A DNA stretch of 9,025 bases from JAUASV01 sp047605685. Its GTDB lineage: Bacteria > Actinomycetota > Actinomycetes > Actinomycetales > Microbacteriaceae. Below the pieces are notes generated by a model. The model saw nothing but the letters and a program-made list of their open reading frames with translations. It did not search any database and was not told where the DNA came from. This document shows, piece by piece, positions 1 to 5,981 of this stretch. The translations under genes were made by a program, and so were the position numbers. Within the stretch, counting starts at the first letter, position 1. Every line of letters starts with the position of its first letter. The stretch is taken from assembly GCA_047605685.1 (NCBI GenBank), contig JASGFF010000087.1, positions 1 to 9,025 on the forward strand, given 5' to 3'.

Positions 1-1
1 G

Positions 2-1336
2 TGCGGCCGCGCCCTCGACGCCGCCGCGGTCGCCGCGGTCGCCTGGACGGTCGCGGCCGTCGCCGGCGGCATCCTCGCCTTCCTCGTCGTGAGCGGTCGC
101 GCCCTCGACACCGACGCCGACTTCGGGGTCGCGCTCGGCGCCTGGGCGACCGGCACCGCGCCGGGACGGCAGCTGCTCGCGACGGCGCTCGTCGGCGCGA
201 CGCTCGCGACGCTGTGCCTCGCGGTGCGCTCGCCCGCGGCCGTCGGCCTGATCACCGCGGCCACGGTCCTCGCTGGCCTGCTGCTCGACCTCGGCGTCGG
301 CGTGCTGATCGGCCTCGCGGCCGCGGTCGTCCTGCGTCCGGCGCCCCCCGGGGCCCTCGGGGGCCGCCGGGCAGCGCTCGGCCGGCTCGGGCTCGTGGCC
401 GTGCTCGGCGTGCTCGCCGGTATCGCCGTCGTGTACGCGGTCGCCGGGCTGGGCACGGCGTCGGCGGACGGGACGGGCGGCGCCTCCCCCGCGCAGCTGC
501 TCACCGGCGAGCCGCTGCCGCCGCCGCTCACCGCGGCGAGCCTGGTGGGCCGCTGGCATCCCGACGCGAGCTGGCTGATCTGCTGCGCGCTCGCCGCCGG
601 GCTCTACCCGGCGGCCGTCATCCGGCTGCGTCGCCGCGGCGAGCGCTGGCCGCCGGGCCGCACCGCGCTGTGGCTCACCGGCGTGCTCGTGCTGCTGCTG
701 GTCACGAGCGGTGGCCCGAACGCCTACGAGCGCTACCTGTTCGGGGCGCACCTCGGCCAGTTGCTCGCGCTCGGCCTGCTCGTGCCGCTGCTGCTGGTGC
801 CCGCCGCGCCCGGCCGCCTGCTGCTGCGCCTCGCTCGGGTGCGTCCGGACGGTCCGTGCGAGCGGCTTGTCACCCTCGGCCGAGGGCGAGCAGCCGCCGT
901 GCTGTCGCATCCGCTGCTCGCGGCGGCGCTGCTCGCCGCCAGCCTCTGGCTGCTGCTGTTCTGGCCGCCGCTGCTGCGCTGGACGACGACGGATCGCCTC
1001 GGCCACGAGTGGCTGACCCTGCACGCGCTCGCGGCCGGATGCCTGCTGGTGCGCGCCGTCCTCGCCACCGGCCGGCGGGTTGTTCGGGCGCTCGCCGTGG
1101 CCGTGCTGCTCGCCGCCCTCGCGGCGCTCGGCCTCGTGCTGCACGAGGGCTCCGTGCTGCTGCTCGCCGACTGGTACGGAGCGATGGGCTGGGGAACCGA
1201 CGCGCTCGCCGCGCAGCGGGCCGCCGCCGTGCTCGTCTGCTGGCTCGGCGGCATCCCCGTGGCGCTGCTCGCGCTCACGGTCGCCATCCGCGGCAGGGTA
1301 GGGTGGGGCGCCGTTCGAGGGGAGGGCCCGGGATGA
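2..1336 (+). CDS. CopD/CtaG-like copper resistance / cytochrome c oxidase assembly membrane protein, 5'-truncated, divergent
   Basis: The frame is open from base 2, so the true start lies left of the window; 444 residues are visible. The chain is strongly hydrophobic with many membrane segments. The first part resembles the end of a CopD-type domain. The second part, from about base 500, resembles CtaG (caa3_CtaG): it has a 'TSGGPNAYERYLFGAH' stretch (about 704-751), a 'SHPLLAAALLAASLWLLLF' helix and 'LLADWYGAMGWG' near 1160-1195. In actinobacteria such fusions handle copper at the membrane and help build the CuA/CuB centres of cytochrome oxidase. Several residues usual in the family seem lost: the second His of the AHMxxH motif is Leu, the later FHAFFG motif is replaced, and DQQxGG reads AQRAAA. 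Metal handling is therefore doubtful, and it may be a paralog with a changed role. It ends in a 4-nt overlap (ATGA) with the helicase gene, suggesting coupled translation. Family is fairly sure, function is not. Confidence 0.75.
   Translation, partial: CGRALDAAAVAAVAWTVAAVAGGILAFLVVSGRALDTDADFGVALGAWATGTAPGRQLLATALVGATLATLCLAVRSPAAVGLITAATVLAGLLLDLGVGVLIGLAAAVVLRPAPPGALGGRRAALGRLGLVAVLGVLAGIAVVYAVAGLGTASADGTGGASPAQLLTGEPLPPPLTAASLVGRWHPDASWLICCALAAGLYPAAVIRLRRRGERWPPGRTALWLTGVLVLLLVTSGGPNAYERYLFGAHLGQLLALGLLVPLLLVPAAPGRLLLRLARVRPDGPCERLVTLGRGRAAAVLSHPLLAAALLAASLWLLLFWPPLLRWTTTDRLGHEWLTLHALAAGCLLVRAVLATGRRVVRALAVAVLLAALAALGLVLHEGSVLLLADWYGAMGWGTDALAAQRAAAVLVCWLGGIPVALLALTVAIRGRVGWGAVRGEGPG
1317..1326 (+). 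promoter_or_regulatory. Strong Shine-Dalgarno site fixing the helicase start
   Basis: The purine run GAGGGGAGGG ends 6 nt before ATG 1333. It decides the start, because the helicase frame stays open upstream to base 1 where it only encodes an Arg-rich shadow of the membrane-protein gene. Confidence 0.75.
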
Positions 1337-2607
1337 CGGAGCTCTCCGCCGAGCAGCAGGCCGTGTTCGAGCGCATCGAGACGACGATGGAGAACGTCTT
1401 CGTCACCGGTCGAGCGGGCACCGGCAAGTCGACGCTGCTGGCCCACCTCGCGGCGCACACCTCGAAGCGGCTCGTGGTCACCGCGCCGACGGGCGTGGCG
1501 GCCCTCAACGTCGGTGGGCAGACCATCCACTCGCTGTTCCGGCTGCCGATCGGGGTGATCGCCGACGATGCGATCGTGCAGTACGGCGAGACGAAGCGGC
1601 TGCTCACCTCGATCGAGACGCTCGTCATCGACGAGGTCTCGATGGTCAACGCCGATCTGCTCGACGCCGTCGACCGCTCGCTGCGGCAGGCGCGGGGGCG
1701 CGCCGATCCCTTCGGCGGGGTGCAGCTCGTGCTGTTCGGCGACCCGTTCCAGCTCGCCCCCGTGCCCGGCGACGGCGAGGAGCGCGCCTACTTCGCCGAC
1801 CGCTACCGTTCGATGTGGTTCTTCGACGCCCGGGTGTGGGACGAGGCAGCGCTGACGATCTTCGAGCTGAGCACCGTGCACCGGCAGGCCGAGCCGGAGT
1901 TCCGCTGGATGCTCAACGCCGTGCGCTTCGGCCGGGTGACGGCCGAGATCGCCGACGCGCTCAACGCCGCCGGCGCCCGGCCGGCCCCGGATGACGCGAT
2001 CACGCTCGCCACCACGAACGCGACGGTCAGCCGCATCAACGCCTCCCGGCTCGCCCGGCTGCCGGGGCGCGCGCTCACGGCCCGCGCCGAGATCGAGGGC
2101 GACTTCGGCGGCCGGGGCTACCCGGCCGACGAGAGCCTCGAGCTCAAGAAGGGCGCGCAGGTCATGTTCCTGCGCAACGACCCCGATCAGCGCTGGGTCA
2201 ACGGCTCCATCGGCACCATCACGCGCATCGACACGACGGTGTGGGTGGAGCTCGACGGGGAGCAGCACGAGGTGCATCCCTCCACCTGGGAGCGCTACCG
2301 CTACAGCTACAACCCGGCGACGAAGCAGCTGAGCAAGGACGTGGTCGCCGAGTTCACCCAGTTCCCGCTGCGTCTGGCCTGGGCCGTCACGATCCACAAG
2401 TCCCAGGGCAAGAGCTACGACCGGGCCTTCATCGACCTGGGCCAGCGCACGTTCGCGCCCGGGCAGACCTATGTGGCTCTCAGCCGGCTGACCGCGCTCG
2501 AGGGGCTGCACCTGAGCCGCCCGCTGAGGCCGAGCGACATCATCGTCGACGCGGACGTCGTGCGCTTCATGTCGCGCGTCGAGGCGATCCCGGGCGTGCG
2601 CGCCTGA
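1333..2607 (+). CDS. PIF1/RecD-like superfamily 1 helicase (AAA family ATPase)
   Basis: This 424-residue protein is a DNA-dependent ATPase of the PIF1-like SF1B group, which unwinds DNA 5'-3' in replication, repair or recombination. Visible motifs in order: Walker A GRAGTGKS (26-33), motif Ia 'TAPTGVAALNVGGQTIHSLF' (50-69), Walker B LVIDEVSM (97-104), motif III LFGDPFQLAPV (134-144), HRQ (183-185), and the C-terminal UvrD_C-like 'TIHKSQGKSYDR' (352-363) with YVALSRL (380-386). All the motifs expected for an active enzyme are present and the length suits a single-domain bacterial PIF1-like protein. The start ATG 1333 has a strong Shine-Dalgarno and overlaps the stop of the membrane-protein gene by 4 nt, so the two are probably co-transcribed, though no functional link is obvious. 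The gene ends 15 nt from the convergent hmuO stop. Confidence 0.93.
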   Translation: MTELSAEQQAVFERIETTMENVFVTGRAGTGKSTLLAHLAAHTSKRLVVTAPTGVAALNVGGQTIHSLFRLPIGVIADDAIVQYGETKRLLTSIETLVIDEVSMVNADLLDAVDRSLRQARGRADPFGGVQLVLFGDPFQLAPVPGDGEERAYFADRYRSMWFFDARVWDEAALTIFELSTVHRQAEPEFRWMLNAVRFGRVTAEIADALNAAGARPAPDDAITLATTNATVSRINASRLARLPGRALTARAEIEGDFGGRGYPADESLELKKGAQVMFLRNDPDQRWVNGSIGTITRIDTTVWVELDGEQHEVHPSTWERYRYSYNPATKQLSKDVVAEFTQFPLRLAWAVTIHKSQGKSYDRAFIDLGQRTFAPGQTYVALSRLTALEGLHLSRPLRPSDIIVDADVVRFMSRVEAIPGVRA

Positions 2608-2629
2608 ACCGTGCGGTCGCGCTCAGGCG
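2601..2629. terminator. Possible bidirectional terminator hairpin between helicase and hmuO
   Basis: CGCCTGA (2601-2607) pairs perfectly with TCAGGCG (2623-2629) across a 15-nt loop. The arms contain the stop codons of the two convergent genes. There is no T tract, so termination is only suggested by position and symmetry. Confidence 0.35.
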
Positions 2630-3276
2630 ATCGCCGCGTCGCGCGCGCGAGCCAGGTCGCTGAACAGCTCGGTGTTCAGACGGTAGGCGAGCAGCACCTC
2701 GCCGATCACCCGGTCGCGCTCCGCGTCATCCCAGTCGACGGCGTCGAGCTGCTCGCGGTAGTGGTCCTTGAACGCCTTGGGGCTGGCGATCTGGTCGAAG
2801 AGGTAGAAGCCGACCCCGTTCGTCTCGAAGCCGAACTGGCGCTGCATGAGCGTGCGGATGATCTGGCCGCCGGAGAGGTCGCCGAGGTAGCGGGTGTAGT
2901 GGTGGGCGATGAAGCCGCCTGCCCAGCGCTCGGCGGCGACCTCGCGGATGCGCGCGACGTAGCGCACCGTCGTCGGCAGCGGGGCGATGCGCTCGGCCCA
3001 GGCCGCACCGAGCAGGAAGGCCAGGTCGCTCTCGAGCGCGGGCAGCCGGATGAGCTGCGGCGTGATGAAGGCGGCCGCGACCTCGTCACCGGCGAGGGTC
3101 TCGGCGGCCGCCTCGAGCTCCCGGTAGATGAAGTAGTGCTGGGCGACGAGCGAGATGTAGTCGTCCCGGGAACCGCGACCCGACATGAGGTCCTCCATGA
3201 AGGAGGCGCCCTCGCTCTGCGAGTGGCCGGAACGGGTGCGCTCGCGCAGCGCTTGCGAGAACGGAACGACGACCAT
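2623..3276 (-). CDS. hmuO: Heme oxygenase, HmuO type
   Basis: This 217-residue protein (usual bacterial HmuO length) is a cytosolic enzyme that opens heme to biliverdin, CO and Fe2+ using O2 and electrons, so the cell can take iron from heme. The N-terminal 'SGHSQSEGASFMEDLMSG' carries the likely proximal heme ligand His18. The heme oxygenase signature YLGDLSGGQ lies at 130-138, where Asp133 matches the distal-pocket Asp of C. diphtheriae HmuO and the Gly-rich turn gives helix flexibility. A FYLFDQI segment (157-163) is also typical. The ATG at 3276 is preceded by GGAGG about 5 nt upstream. An iron-box-like palindrome overlaps the promoter region, so repression by a DtxR/IdeR-type regulator in iron-rich conditions is likely. 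The DUF2470 gene lies just upstream on the same strand. Confidence 0.95.
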   Translation of the reverse strand: MVVVPFSQALRERTRSGHSQSEGASFMEDLMSGRGSRDDYISLVAQHYFIYRELEAAAETLAGDEVAAAFITPQLIRLPALESDLAFLLGAAWAERIAPLPTTVRYVARIREVAAERWAGGFIAHHYTRYLGDLSGGQIIRTLMQRQFGFETNGVGFYLFDQIASPKAFKDHYREQLDAVDWDDAERDRVIGEVLLAYRLNTELFSDLARARDAAIA

Positions 3277-3289
3277 CGGGACCTCCAGC

Positions 3290-3308
3290 TTAGGCTCGCC
3301 TTAGTTTA
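3290..3308 (-). promoter_or_regulatory. DtxR/IdeR-like iron box upstream of hmuO
   Basis: The plus strand reads TTAGGCTCGCCTTAGTTTA. Against the DtxR/IdeR consensus TTAGGTTAGCCTAACCTAA it matches 13 of 19 positions, including the TTAGG arm and GCCT core. It lies 13 nt upstream of the hmuO ATG, just before the Shine-Dalgarno, and overlaps AT-rich bases that could serve as the -10. It is the only AT-rich island in this GC-rich neighbourhood. Confidence 0.7.
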
Positions 3309-3326
3309 GCCGGTCGGTCTGGCCGG

Positions 3327-3626
3327 TCAGTGTGGGCGCGGCGCCACCCCGAGCCGGGCGCAGGCCTGCTCGTACAGCGCCACGACCTCGCGGCGGATCT
3401 CGTGGCGCTCGCTGATCTCGCCGGAGGGCCAGGGCACCTCGAGCAGACGCTGATCCCCGCCGACGGTGAAGATCCAGCTACCGGTGCCCTCGTCGAGCTC
3501 GGTCATGACGGCGGTCTCGGCATCGGGGTCGCCGAAGGCGCGGGCGATGAGCAGGTTGTCGTCGGAGTGGTCGCCGTTCATGTGCGCGAGCACGGCATCG
3601 ACGATGTCGGCGGGAAAGGTTGGCAC
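3327..3626 (-). CDS. DUF2470 domain protein (HugZ C-terminal-like)
   Basis: This 99-residue protein is made almost wholly of a DUF2470 domain, the small domain at the C-terminus of HugZ-type heme-utilisation and related FMN-binding split-barrel proteins. The hallmark HMNGDHSDD stands at residues 15-23, followed by 'WIFTVGGDQRLLEVPWPS' and a C-terminal helix. It stands alone with no split barrel. Its start is GTG at 3626, since the protein begins PTFPADIVDAVLAHMNGDH as expected; the Shine-Dalgarno is weak. It lies 50 bp upstream of hmuO on the same strand, which supports a heme or iron role, perhaps delivery or binding. Its biochemical activity is not known to me. The iron box is downstream of it, so the two genes may be controlled separately. 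Confidence 0.85.
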   Translation of the reverse strand: MPTFPADIVDAVLAHMNGDHSDDNLLIARAFGDPDAETAVMTELDEGTGSWIFTVGGDQRLLEVPWPSGEISERHEIRREVVALYEQACARLGVAPRPH

Positions 3627-3670
3627 GAACTGAAGGGTAGCGGGCGGCGTCGGTGCGCCAGCATGGAACC

Positions 3671-4192
3671 ATGCCGATCATCCCCGACACCAAGGACTGG
3701 ACCTGGGTGCTCGAGCGCCCCTGCCCGGAGTGCGGCTTCGACGCCCGCTCGATCGAGGCGACCGGCGTCGCGGGCATCCTGCGCGCCAACGCCGCCGCCT
3801 GGCCCGACGTGCTGCGCCGATCCGGGGTGCGCGAGCGGCCGGATGACGCCACCTGGTCGCCGCTGGAGTACGCCGCCCACGTGCGCGACGTGCTGCGCCT
3901 CGGCCGGTACCGCCTGGGGCTCATGCTCGAGCACGACGACCCGCTGTTCCCCGACTGGGACCAGGACGCGACCGCCCGCGACGACGACTACGCCGCCCAG
4001 GAGCCGGCGGCCGTGGCCGAGCAGCTCCTCGCCGCCGCCGCGGAGATCACGGCCGCCCTCGAGACCGTGCCGTCGACCGGCTGGGCGCGCCCCGGCCGGC
4101 GCGGCGACGGTGCCCGCTTCACACTCGGCAGCTTCGCCGTCTACCTCTCCCACGACCCGGTGCACCATCTCTGGGACGTCACGAAGGGCTGA
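3671..4192 (+). CDS. DinB-family (DinB/YfiT four-helix) protein
   Basis: This 173-residue protein has the DinB-like four-helix metal-binding fold, often linked to thiol-dependent transferases that use mycothiol or bacillithiol; the substrate cannot be read from sequence. Likely metal ligands are His70 (in EYAAHVRDVL), His161 and His165 or His166 (in HDPVHHLWDV), the usual three-His pattern. An N-terminal 'ERPCPECGFDAR' adds Cys18 and Cys21, seen in a common actinobacterial subgroup. I chose ATG 3671 over the upstream GTG 3653 because MPIIPDTKDWTWVLERPCPECG is the natural family N-terminus. It is divergent from the DUF2470 gene with only 44 bp between the starts, and ends 24 bp before the tRNA. 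It is the last host protein gene before the prophage. Confidence 0.85.
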   Translation: MPIIPDTKDWTWVLERPCPECGFDARSIEATGVAGILRANAAAWPDVLRRSGVRERPDDATWSPLEYAAHVRDVLRLGRYRLGLMLEHDDPLFPDWDQDATARDDDYAAQEPAAVAEQLLAAAAEITAALETVPSTGWARPGRRGDGARFTLGSFAVYLSHDPVHHLWDVTKG

Positions 4193-4197
4193 GTCGG

Positions 4198-4203
4198 TAT
4201 ACT
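4198..4203 (+). promoter_or_regulatory. Likely -10 box of the tRNA-Gly promoter
   Basis: TATACT lies 13 nt before the tRNA 5' end and differs from TATAAT at one position. No good -35 is seen at normal spacing, where the DinB gene end is located. Confidence 0.5.
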
Positions 4204-4216
4204 CCGAGGGCGCTAC

Positions 4217-4287
4217 GCGGATGTAGTTCAATGGCAGAACTTCAGCTTCCCAAGCTGATAGCGCGGGTTCGATTCCCGTCATCCGCT
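4217..4287 (+). tRNA. tRNA-Gly (anticodon CCC)
   Basis: A complete 71-nt cloverleaf can be drawn. The acceptor stem is GCGGATG with CATCCGC, plus discriminator T4287. The D arm is GTTC/GAAC. The anticodon stem is TCAGC/GCTGA around loop TTCCCAA, giving anticodon CCC at 4249-4251. The T arm is GCGGG/CCCGT around TTCGATT. CCA is not encoded. It reads GGG glycine codons. The integrase gene begins the next region, so the 3' half is the presumed prophage attachment site; the tRNA stays intact. Confidence 0.97.
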
Positions 4288-4290
4288 CTG
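4249..4290 (+). other. Presumed attL of the prophage (tRNA-Gly 3' half)
   Basis: Tyrosine integrases of temperate phages commonly recombine in the 3' half of a tRNA gene and restore it with a copy carried in attP. Here the integrase ends 65 nt from the tRNA 3' end. No second copy of the tRNA 3' half occurs in the window, so attR would lie beyond base 9025. The exact core limits are not visible. Confidence 0.6.
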
Positions 4291-4293
4291 ACC

Positions 4294-4326
4294 AGCATTT
4301 TTCCCGGAATGCTCCCGCCGAGCGGG
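4294..4326. terminator. Two adjacent hairpins between tRNA-Gly and integrase, possible terminators
   Basis: AGCATT (4294-4299) pairs with AATGCT (4308-4313). Next to it CCCGC (4314-4318) pairs with GCGGG (4322-4326). Neither has a clear T tract. They could end the tRNA or the convergent integrase transcript, or be arm sites in the att region. Confidence 0.3.
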
Positions 4327-4351
4327 GGTTCCAGAAGGCCCAGGTCGCTAT

Positions 4352-5500
4352 TTACTCGCTGTTTTCGACGAACCGGGCGAGCGCCGACGACACGTCGGGG
4401 CGCTCCGTCGGCCGCTGGATGTAGTGCGCCTCCGTCACCTGCGCCGACCCGTGCCCGAGCTGCACCCTGGCCGCCTCGACCCCCTCCGTCGCCTTCAGCA
4501 GCGTCGCCACCGCCTTCCGGCACGACTTCGGCGTCATCCACGACAGCTCCGACCCCGCGAGCGCAGCAACCCATTGGGTGCGCACGTTCTCCGGCCACCG
4601 AGCCGTGCCGACCGCGGACGGGAACACCCACTCGCAGTACGCCGACACCCGTCGCCTGACGAGCAGATCAACAGCGAACGGCGGGACGGTGAGGATGCGG
4701 CGCGACGTCGACGACTTCGGACGCTCCTGCACCATCAGCCCGCCCGTCTCGCCGCGGATCACGGTCGCGTTGATCGTGACCTTCCCCGCCTCGATGTCGA
4801 TGTCCGTCCACCTGAGGGCGAGGACCTCGCCGATGCGCGCACCCGTGGCGAGGAGCATGTCGGTCACGTCCGCGAGGTCACGGATCGATGTGCCACGGGT
4901 CAGGGGCCGGGCGTCGTACGCGGCCATGAGCGCCCGCAGCGCCCGCACCTCCTCGACGGTGGGGGCGCGCACCTCGTCACGCTCCGTTGAGGGGAGGCGT
5001 AGGTGCTCGGCCGCGTTCGCCTGCGCGGCCCCGTACCTGACGGCGAGCTCGAGCATCCCGGTCAGCACGACGGCAAGCATCCTGCCCTGGCTCGGGCCCG
5101 CCGTCTCCGCTACCCGGTCGACGACGCGTTGCAGGCGGGGCACGGTCGCCTCACGGATGCGGACCTCCCCGACCGGGCCGGTCAGGTGGGCGCGGATGGT
5201 CCCGGCGTAGCGGGACAGCGTCGCGGGCGCGCGGCCCGCGGCGCGCAGCTCGTCGAGCCACGGGCCTGTGAGGGCGGACAGGGGCGACTCGCGTGTGATT
5301 GTCTCCCCGGTCGGCGCGAGACGGTCGCGGAGTGCTCGCCGCAGCCGGTTCTCAGCATCGGCCGGTGTTTTCCCGGTGCGTTGTGCTTTCCGGGTGCGGC
5401 CGTCGGAGTCGCGGTAGTACGCGACCGCGGTCGGGACGCCGGCGATGGTGGTGCGGCGGATGCGACCCCATGTCTCGATCGGGAGCGGCGTCCTACCCAT
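4352..5500 (-). CDS. int: Phage tyrosine integrase
   Basis: This 382-residue site-specific recombinase cuts and joins attP and attB for integration, and works with an excisionase for excision. The N-terminal part (about 1-65) looks like an arm-type DNA-binding domain. The core-binding SAM-like domain follows (about 72-170), then the catalytic domain (about 180-382). Catalytic residues read R222 (TGARIGEVLALRW), K262 (RPKSSTSRR), K325 and R328 (PKSCRKA), H350 (LGHGS) and the nucleophile Y360 (TEAHY). Lys in place of His at box II is an accepted variant, so the enzyme looks active. The start is ATG 5500; no strong Shine-Dalgarno is seen. The tRNA-proximal end of the gene points at the tRNA-Gly attachment site. 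It lies downstream of the repressor on the same strand, and its upstream region holds the SOS-like palindrome. Confidence 0.96.
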   Translation of the reverse strand: MGRTPLPIETWGRIRRTTIAGVPTAVAYYRDSDGRTRKAQRTGKTPADAENRLRRALRDRLAPTGETITRESPLSALTGPWLDELRAAGRAPATLSRYAGTIRAHLTGPVGEVRIREATVPRLQRVVDRVAETAGPSQGRMLAVVLTGMLELAVRYGAAQANAAEHLRLPSTERDEVRAPTVEEVRALRALMAAYDARPLTRGTSIRDLADVTDMLLATGARIGEVLALRWTDIDIEAGKVTINATVIRGETGGLMVQERPKSSTSRRILTVPPFAVDLLVRRRVSAYCEWVFPSAVGTARWPENVRTQWVAALAGSELSWMTPKSCRKAVATLLKATEGVEAARVQLGHGSAQVTEAHYIQRPTERPDVSSALARFVENSE

Positions 5501-5539
5501 GCTGGGGGTGTCCCATGTCCGAGGGATCGTCTAGCATGA

Positions 5540-5555
5540 TCGAATATACATTCGA
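5540..5555. promoter_or_regulatory. SOS/LexA-box-like palindromic operator between integrase and a small ORF
   Basis: TCGAATATACATTCGA is a perfect 6-bp inverted repeat around ATAC. The actinobacterial LexA box is TCGAAC-N4-GTTCGA; this site differs only in the inner C and G (10 of 12 fixed bases). It lies 39 bp upstream of the integrase ATG (minus strand) and 16 bp upstream of the small ORF at 5572 (plus strand). It contains -10-like TATACA (plus) and TATATT (minus). It could instead be bound by a phage-encoded regulator. Confidence 0.55.
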
Positions 5556-5571
5556 ACCTAGGGGAGGTCGC

Positions 5572-5691
5572 ATGAGGGCGAGCGCCATCGGAGTTGCTGC
5601 ACGAGTGCTAGGCATCAGCCCCTCCGCGATGCTGGCTGCGCTCGACGCGCTTGGCGGCGTCATCGAGGAGAGTGCTCGGGTCGACACCTAG
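5572..5691 (+). CDS. Small 39-residue ORF divergent from integrase, overlapping repressor 3' end
   Basis: The frame starts at ATG 5572 with a very good Shine-Dalgarno (GGGGAGG, 5561-5567) at 4-nt spacing, which is the main reason to believe it. The product starts MRASAIGVAARVLGISPSAM and is a short, mostly helical, acidic-ended peptide with an HTH-like rhythm; I recognise no family. It runs convergent to the repressor gene and overlaps its last 84 nt on the opposite strand. An SOS-box-like palindrome lies just upstream. It may be an inducible regulator, or the transcript may matter more than the peptide. A longer frame exists upstream, but the start with the Shine-Dalgarno is preferred. Confidence 0.42.
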   Translation: MRASAIGVAARVLGISPSAMLAALDALGGVIEESARVDT

Positions 5692-5895
5692 CCCGCGGCA
5701 GATTTTCGCGAGCATTGTCATGGGAATGTCGCGCTCGCCCTTGAAATAGCGGACCAGCGTCGTTTCGTGCAGGCCGGTGGTCGCCACTAGCGCCTTGAAG
5801 GTCAGCTTGCGTGCTGCGCGTTCGGCGCGGAGTTCGGCGGCGACGGCTTGCACGAAGGCGTCGGCGTATGTGTTGAGGTCATCCACGCGGTGCAT
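5608..5895 (-). CDS. XRE-family prophage immunity repressor
   Basis: This 95-residue DNA-binding protein has a short N-terminal helix and one XRE-type HTH (about 28-75: LTFKALVATTGLHETTLVRY then the 'LAKICRGLGVDPSTLL' helix pair). It has no C-terminal cleavage or dimerisation domain of the LexA/CI kind, so direct RecA-driven self-cleavage is not expected. I chose ATG 5895; the frame extends to a TTG at 5928, but that start would reach into an operator. A TGnTACACA extended -10 at about 5912-5920 on the minus strand may drive it, though -35 is poor. It faces the cro-like gene across an 86-bp control region with two operator-like palindromes, the standard lysogeny-switch layout. Transcription could continue into int, which lies 107 bp downstream on the same strand. 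Confidence 0.85.
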   Translation of the reverse strand: MHRVDDLNTYADAFVQAVAAELRAERAARKLTFKALVATTGLHETTLVRYFKGERDIPMTMLAKICRGLGVDPSTLLDDAAKRVERSQHRGGADA

Positions 5896-5919
5896 TCTAT
5901 CGCCTGTCCGGTGTGTAGC

Positions 5920-5937
5920 ACTAGCCAAACGGGGTCA
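5920..5937. promoter_or_regulatory. Operator-like site, repressor side
   Basis: ACTAGCCAAACGGGGTCA shares 12 of 18 bases, including an identical CCAAACGG core, with the palindrome at 5952-5969. The two centres are 32 bp apart, about three helical turns. It lies in the upstream region of the repressor gene. Confidence 0.45.
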
Positions 5938-5946
5938 TTTTCTGGC

Positions 5947-5974
5947 TTGACACACACCAAACGGCGTGTAAAGT
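5947..5974 (+). promoter_or_regulatory. Rightward early promoter, giving a probable leaderless cro mRNA
   Basis: The -35 TTGACA (5947-5952) is perfect, followed by a 16-nt spacer and -10 TAAAGT (5969-5974). The expected start of transcription, about 5980-5982, coincides with ATG 5982, and there is no Shine-Dalgarno, so the message is probably leaderless, a common actinobacterial arrangement. Confidence 0.8.
5952..5969. promoter_or_regulatory. Operator palindrome inside the rightward promoter
   Basis: ACACACC-AAAC-GGCGTGT is an inverted repeat with one mismatch per arm pair. It fills exactly the space between the -35 and -10 boxes, so a bound XRE repressor would block RNA polymerase. A further GGTGTGT half-site stands at 5910-5916. 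Confidence 0.65.
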
Positions 5975-5981
5975 AGCCCGC

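Noticed and set aside
1..1332. In-frame N-terminal extension of the helicase up to base 1
   Set aside because: It is Arg/Ala/Gly-rich low-complexity translation of the third frame of the membrane-protein gene. The strong Shine-Dalgarno before ATG 1333 and the helicase motif order fix the start.
733..2511. Minus-strand open frame of 592 codons opposite the membrane protein and helicase
   Set aside because: High GC leaves long antisense frames open. It has no recognisable motif and covers two well-supported genes.
3653..3670. GTG start at 3653 for the DinB-like gene
   Set aside because: The natural family N-terminus begins at ATG 3671; the extra six residues are not expected.
4217..5895. Integration-dependent immunity, with attP inside the repressor gene
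   Set aside because: The repressor is whole and lies about 1.3 kb from the attachment site with int between, so integration would not cut it.
5896..5928. TTG start for the repressor at 5928
   Set aside because: It lacks a Shine-Dalgarno and would place the repressor start within the operator-like site at 5920-5937. ATG 5895 gives a normal XRE protein.
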